Part shown: piece by piece, positions 61,171-64,000 of the stretch
How the letters are laid out: the number at the start of each line of letters is the position of its first letter
How positions within the stretch are numbered: the stretch's first letter is position 1
Source: Alphaproteobacteria bacterium
GTDB taxonomy: Bacteria > Pseudomonadota > Alphaproteobacteria > Rhizobiales > Xanthobacteraceae
Length of the DNA: 64,000 bases
Assembly (NCBI GenBank): GCA_037200445.1
Contig: JBBCGH010000001.1
Location: forward strand, 248,001 to 312,000
Reading direction: 5' to 3'
Notes under the pieces: generated by a model
Databases searched by the model: none
What the model was told of the DNA's origin: nothing
Seen by the model: only the letters and a program-made list of their open reading frames with translations
Made by a program: the position numbers and the translations under genes

Positions 61171-61941
61171 CTATCGTGGCTGACTTATCGCCGCGGCCTG
61201 CATGGCGGCAAGTTTTTTCAGGACGAATGCTTCGTGGTCGGGAGGAAAGTAGACGCCATTGATCGTTTGTTGGTTTGGCCGCAGCGCAAAAGAAACCGAG
61301 ACGAGAAAGCCGGCCGGTACGCCCAACACGTCGTTGGTTGAGTTCGGATAGGCGGATTCCAGAGCCGCGCGCAGCTTTGTGTGCGCAGCTTCAAAGGCGC
61401 TCCGCCATTCCAGATATTCGGCCGTTTCACCCTTCACAAGCTTCAGCAGGAATTGCTGTGCGTGTGAACGCGTCAGATTCTGAATCGTCAGCGCCAGCAG
61501 GGACGCCCGGGCGATGATGCGCGTGAGGTGCTGGCGACAGGAATCGGCAAAAGCCTGGGCCTTGGCGGCGTCTCCTTGGGCGACCGCATCCTTCGTCATC
61601 GGTACCAACGCCGAAGCGATGTTTCGATTGTTCCCGAGTTCAAACACCTCGAAAGAGATGGTCGGCTTGAACGACTTCAGCATCTCATCAACGTCCGGCC
61701 CGATTTTGACTTCCCCGATGTAAACGAATTGCGCAGGCTTTTCCGGCTGCTGATAGCGCAGCGCTGTGCTGAGGGCAGAGGTATCCGACTCGACCACGGG
61801 ACCGTGATCCGGTGCGGCCAAACCTGGCGCAAGCTGCTTCAGGGCGTCGTTTGCCTGGGTGGCGATGCGGGTCAGTTCGTTCGCAAGGCCACCAAGGGCG
61901 TCCAGCTCGGTATGAAACTCGATCTTTGGCTCTCCGTTCAC
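61171..61941 (-). CDS. Hypothetical protein of unknown function
   Basis: 256 residues, no family recognised. The N-terminal third is helical (HTELDALGGLANELTRIATQANDALKQL), then a strand-rich part (QFVYIGEVKIGPDVDEMLKSF, ISFEVFELGNNRNI), and a long helical C-terminal half (SCRQHLTRIIARASLLALTIQNL). No signal peptide or membrane segment. Base composition is lower in GC than that of its neighbours, which suggests transfer. It is convergent with the hydroxylase gene and downstream of the racemase-like gene. Confidence 0.65.
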   Translation of the reverse strand: MNGEPKIEFHTELDALGGLANELTRIATQANDALKQLAPGLAAPDHGPVVESDTSALSTALRYQQPEKPAQFVYIGEVKIGPDVDEMLKSFKPTISFEVFELGNNRNIASALVPMTKDAVAQGDAAKAQAFADSCRQHLTRIIARASLLALTIQNLTRSHAQQFLLKLVKGETAEYLEWRSAFEAAHTKLRAALESAYPNSTNDVLGVPAGFLVSVSFALRPNQQTINGVYFPPDHEAFVLKKLAAMQAAAISQPR

Positions 61942-61974
61942 CGTGTTTGCCTCAACGGTTCGTGCGAAATCGCG

Positions 61975-62664
61975 TCAAGCCGCCAGCAACCGCCTCGTGA
62001 TCTCCGCGATATGCACCCCGGCGCAATCGAGCGTGGGGAATCCGGCGTTCTGTTCGTTCATCACCATCGAGAGATCCGTACCGGCGAGCAGCACGGCTTC
62101 GGCACCGTCGCGCGTCATGAGGGTATGCGCGAGCGCGCGGAGACGATCGAGGGTCGCGGGGGTCGAGCGGTCATAGACGACGTCGAGATAGGCGTTGTTG
62201 ATCGTCTCGATCTCGTCCGGCTTTGGCATCACGACAGCGACGCCGAGGCGGCCGAACATTTTCGACTGGACGGTCGAGCGCGTGCCGAAGAGCGCGATGC
62301 GCTTGAGCCCGCGCGCTTTGATCGCGTCTGCGACGGTCGACACCATGTCGATCAGCGGAATTTTCAGCAGCGGCGTGAGTTGCGAGGAGCAGATGTGCGG
62401 GGTGACGGCGACGATCGCCGCCATCTCGGCGCCGCCATCGGCGGTCGCGTCGATGAAGCCGTTGAGATAGCGCGCAAGCTCGTCGAGCTTGCCGGCTTCG
62501 GCCAGCGGGCGGCCATGATCGACATCCGCATGCGCGATCAGCATGCGCGCCACGGCGGCTCGCGCTTTGTGTGCGGCGATCAGGCCATTGTAGTAGTACA
62601 CGGTCGCGTTCGGACCGAGTCCGCCGACGAGGCCGAGGATACGTCCTTCCTTTTCATTGTGCAT
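61975..62664 (-). CDS. Aspartate/glutamate racemase family protein lacking the usual Cys pair
   Basis: About 229 residues. GLVGGLGPNATVYYYNGLIAAH opens the fold, and the second half repeats it (IALFGTRSTVQSKMF). In cofactor-independent racemases two Cys act as bases, in motifs resembling ACNTxH and GCTE. Here these positions read VAVTPHICSS and LLAGTDLSMV, so both catalytic Cys appear to be replaced. It is therefore either a non-racemase or uses other residues. The ATG is at 62664 or 62667; a longer frame begins inside a dispersed repeat and is rejected. Confidence 0.8.
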   Translation of the reverse strand: MHNEKEGRILGLVGGLGPNATVYYYNGLIAAHKARAAVARMLIAHADVDHGRPLAEAGKLDELARYLNGFIDATADGGAEMAAIVAVTPHICSSQLTPLLKIPLIDMVSTVADAIKARGLKRIALFGTRSTVQSKMFGRLGVAVVMPKPDEIETINNAYLDVVYDRSTPATLDRLRALAHTLMTRDGAEAVLLAGTDLSMVMNEQNAGFPTLDCAGVHIAEITRRLLAA

Positions 62665-62669
62665 CATCT

Positions 62670-62728
62670 GATTCCGAAAACCGGTGCCCATCCCGGATCA
62701 CGTCCGGGACATGCTTTTCGGGATGATG
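62670..62728. repeat. CGAAAACCGGT-type dispersed repeat
   Basis: GATTCCGAAAACCGGTGCCC, then a stem TCCCGGATCACGTCCGGGA, and GCTTTTCGGGATGATGCGCG, the same element as at 24,207 and 47,452. It lies between a GST gene stop and the start of the racemase-family gene. Confidence 0.8.
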
Positions 62729-62735
62729 CGCGCGC

Positions 62736-63359
62736 TCAAGTGAGCGGTATCCCGCCGCAGTGCTCCTGGAAGGCGCCGCGCTTGCCGATCTCGCCGAACC
62801 AGCGTTCGAGGTTCGCCATCTTCGGCCGCTCCGGCACCAGCTCCATGTAGCGGCGGATCATCACGCCGACCGGAATGTCGGCGTAGGAGAAGTCCTCGCC
62901 CGCCATGTAGCGCGTCCTGCCGAGCTGCTCATCCATGATCTTCGCGGCGGCGATCGTCTTCTCCTTGCCGGCCGCGATCGCATTTGCGTCCCGCTTCTCG
63001 GGCGGTGTGCGGATCAGCCCCCAGAACACCGGCGTGATCGCCGGGCCGATGACGGAAAGCTGCCAGTCCATCCATTGATGCGCCTTGGCGCGCACCTTCG
63101 CGTCCTTCGGCTCCAGCGTGCCGCCGTGCTTTGCCGCGAGATAGCGCACGATCGAATTCGATTCCCACATCGTGTAGCCGTCGTCTTCCTCGAGCGTCGG
63201 CACCAGCGAGTTCGGGTTCATCGCGAGGTAGAACGGCTCCTTCGTTTTGCCGTAGGCGCCGCCCACGTCGATGCGCTCACACGGAATTTTGAGTTCGCCC
63301 ACCGCCCACATCGCTTTCTGCACGTTGGACGAAGTGTTGCGGCCCCACATTTTCAGCAT
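62736..63359 (-). CDS. Glutathione S-transferase family protein
   Basis: A 207-residue cytosolic GST. MLKMWGRNTSSNVQKAMWAV places the glutathione-contacting Ser of RNTSSNVQK, NPNSLVPTLEEDDGYTMWESNSIVRYLA contains the cis-Pro and the conserved Glu-Ser, and DFSYADIPVGVMIRRYM is the C-terminal capping region. The group is related to plant-pathogen- and rhizobia-type GSTs of unknown substrate. The ATG at 63359 is used because GST domains start within five residues of it. Confidence 0.9.
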   Translation of the reverse strand: MLKMWGRNTSSNVQKAMWAVGELKIPCERIDVGGAYGKTKEPFYLAMNPNSLVPTLEEDDGYTMWESNSIVRYLAAKHGGTLEPKDAKVRAKAHQWMDWQLSVIGPAITPVFWGLIRTPPEKRDANAIAAGKEKTIAAAKIMDEQLGRTRYMAGEDFSYADIPVGVMIRRYMELVPERPKMANLERWFGEIGKRGAFQEHCGGIPLT

Positions 63360-63387
63360 GATGTTTCTCTCCCGATTCACCACACGC

Positions 63388-63508
63388 GTCATGCCCCGCG
63401 AAAGCGGGGCATTCACGTCTCCTGACCAACCTACAAAGACGTGGATGGCCGGGACAAGAGGGCGTTCACGCCCGTCTTCGACGGGCTATGCCCGGCCATG
63501 ACGAATGC
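63388..63508. repeat. Two different intergenic repeat elements side by side
   Basis: GTCATGCCCCGCGAAAGCGG begins a short stem at 63388-63414, in the same family as 38,428. From 63438 a larger palindrome follows: TGGATGGCCGGGACAAG and GCCCGGCCATGACGA as arms, with CGTTCACGCCCGTCTTCGAC and GGGCTAT inside, related to the short copy at 12,076. Confidence 0.7.
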
Positions 63509-63525
63509 GGGCGTTGAAGGCGCGG

Positions 63526-63714
63526 CTAATCCAGCCGCCGCGCCTCTTCGGGCAGCATGATCGGGATGCCGTCGCGGATCGGATAGGCGAGCTTGGCGGA
63601 ACGCGAGATCAGCTCCTGCTTCTCGCGATCGTATTCGAGCGGGCCCTTGGTGAGCGGGCACACCAAAATTTCAAGAAGCTTCGGATCGACGCTGCTGGCG
63701 GGACGTTCGGTCAT
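63526..63714 (-). CDS. Trm112-family zinc-binding protein
   Basis: 62 residues. [23 protein letters not shown] is the Trm112 signature, followed by [25 protein letters not shown]. Only one Cys (in LVCPL) is seen, so the zinc site of eukaryotic Trm112 is not complete, as in most bacterial relatives. These small proteins are thought to activate methyltransferases. It lies just downstream of the LON-domain gene on the same strand, a common arrangement. Confidence 0.9.
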   Translation of the reverse strand: MTERPASSVDPKLLEILVCPLTKGPLEYDREKQELISRSAKLAYPIRDGIPIMLPEEARRLD

Positions 63715-63771
63715 GGTCTCTTCCGGTTGATCGCGTACGATAGCACGAGCAGGCTAGCTATTGCAGCCGCG

Positions 63772-64000
63772 TCATTGCAGCTTGGTCGCGCCCTCGGTGC
63801 TGCTCTTGGCAAGCTCGATCTCGGTGAGTGCGACCAGGATTTCGGCGCGGGTCTTCAGGTCGGGCGCTTCCAGCATCGCCTGCTTGTCGGCCGAGCCGTA
63901 GGGCGACATCATCGCAAGCGCATTGACCAGCGCCTCGTTCGGCGCCTTCTCGATGCCGTCCCAGTCGGCATTGAGCTTGTTCGCCTTGAGGAAGCCGGCG
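63772..64000 (-). CDS. LON substrate-binding-domain protein, C-terminal part (cut by window edge)
   Basis: Only the last 75 residues are present. The frame reads GFLKANKLNADWDGIEKAP ... NALAMMSPYGSADKQAMLEA and PDLKTRAEILVALTEIELAK, ending STEGATKLQ. This is the end of the short LON-N (ATP-dependent protease La domain) family, which has no protease domain. The adjacent Trm112 gene supports the identification. Confidence 0.8.
   Translation of the reverse strand, partial: AGFLKANKLNADWDGIEKAPNEALVNALAMMSPYGSADKQAMLEAPDLKTRAEILVALTEIELAKSSTEGATKLQ

Overview
The window looks like a chromosomal segment of a high-GC alphaproteobacterium of the order Hyphomicrobiales (Rhizobiales), in the broad Nitrobacteraceae/Xanthobacteraceae neighbourhood. 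This rests on the gene order mnmE-mnmG-rsmG-parA-parB-(RAYT)-holA-lptE-leuS, the glnK-amtB-glnK-amtB cluster, the CenR-like regulator, and dispersed intergenic palindromes typical of these genomes (GTAGGGTGGGCA type, CGAAAACCGGT type, CCCGCGAAGGCGGG type). Two perfect parS sites beside parAB suggest that the segment lies close to the replication origin. No rRNA, tRNA, prophage or CRISPR array was seen.

Layout. 0-2.6 kb: the end of a glutathione S-transferase, a membrane protein, a methyltransferase and a RidA-family protein. 2.6-5.5 kb: a DUF4062 protein with about ten 47-residue TPR units. 5.6-16.5 kb: the origin-proximal housekeeping block (tRNA modification, chromosome segregation, DNA polymerase III delta, LPS assembly, leucyl-tRNA synthetase), interrupted by a RAYT transposase flanked by inverted REP-like repeats. 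16.7-19.7 kb: an AT-richer two-gene island encoding a RelA/SpoT-type nucleotidyltransferase and a large, unrecognised, helix-rich protein. 19.7-20.7 kb: a truncated copy of a GST gene and a TumE/TumA-type toxin-antitoxin pair with a clear operator. 20.8-31.9 kb: metabolic and regulatory accessory genes (flavin monooxygenase, CadC-like regulator, YHS protein, sulfurtransferase, intact GST, XRE-cupin regulator, TIR-domain membrane protein, class II aldolase, NMT1-like binding protein). 32.2-44.8 kb: radical SAM protein, MFS transporter, YggS, L,D-transpeptidase, response regulator, serine hydrolase, exonuclease III, TctC protein and LolA. 44.9-48.7 kb: ftsK and an aminotransferase. 48.9-50.8 kb: a toxin-antitoxin nest, in which vapBC and mazEF lie on either side of a decayed copy of the 3' end of a Cys-rich gene whose intact copy follows. 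51-54.9 kb: two GlnK-AmtB pairs for ammonium uptake. 55.1-58.9 kb: a three-subunit molybdenum aldehyde oxidoreductase. 59-64 kb: thioesterase, ubiquinone-type hydroxylase, racemase-family protein, GST, Trm112 protein and a LON-domain protein.

The conserved genes form short co-directional runs, many with 1-14 base overlaps. The accessory material (RelA-like island, DUF4062-TPR protein, TIR protein, three toxin-antitoxin modules, RAYT) sits between them and often differs in base composition. The best candidates for an undescribed system are the RelA-like/large-protein pair at 16,686-19,698 and the DUF4062-TPR protein at 2,609-5,488. The REP-like element inside the mnmE reading frame is a separate curiosity.
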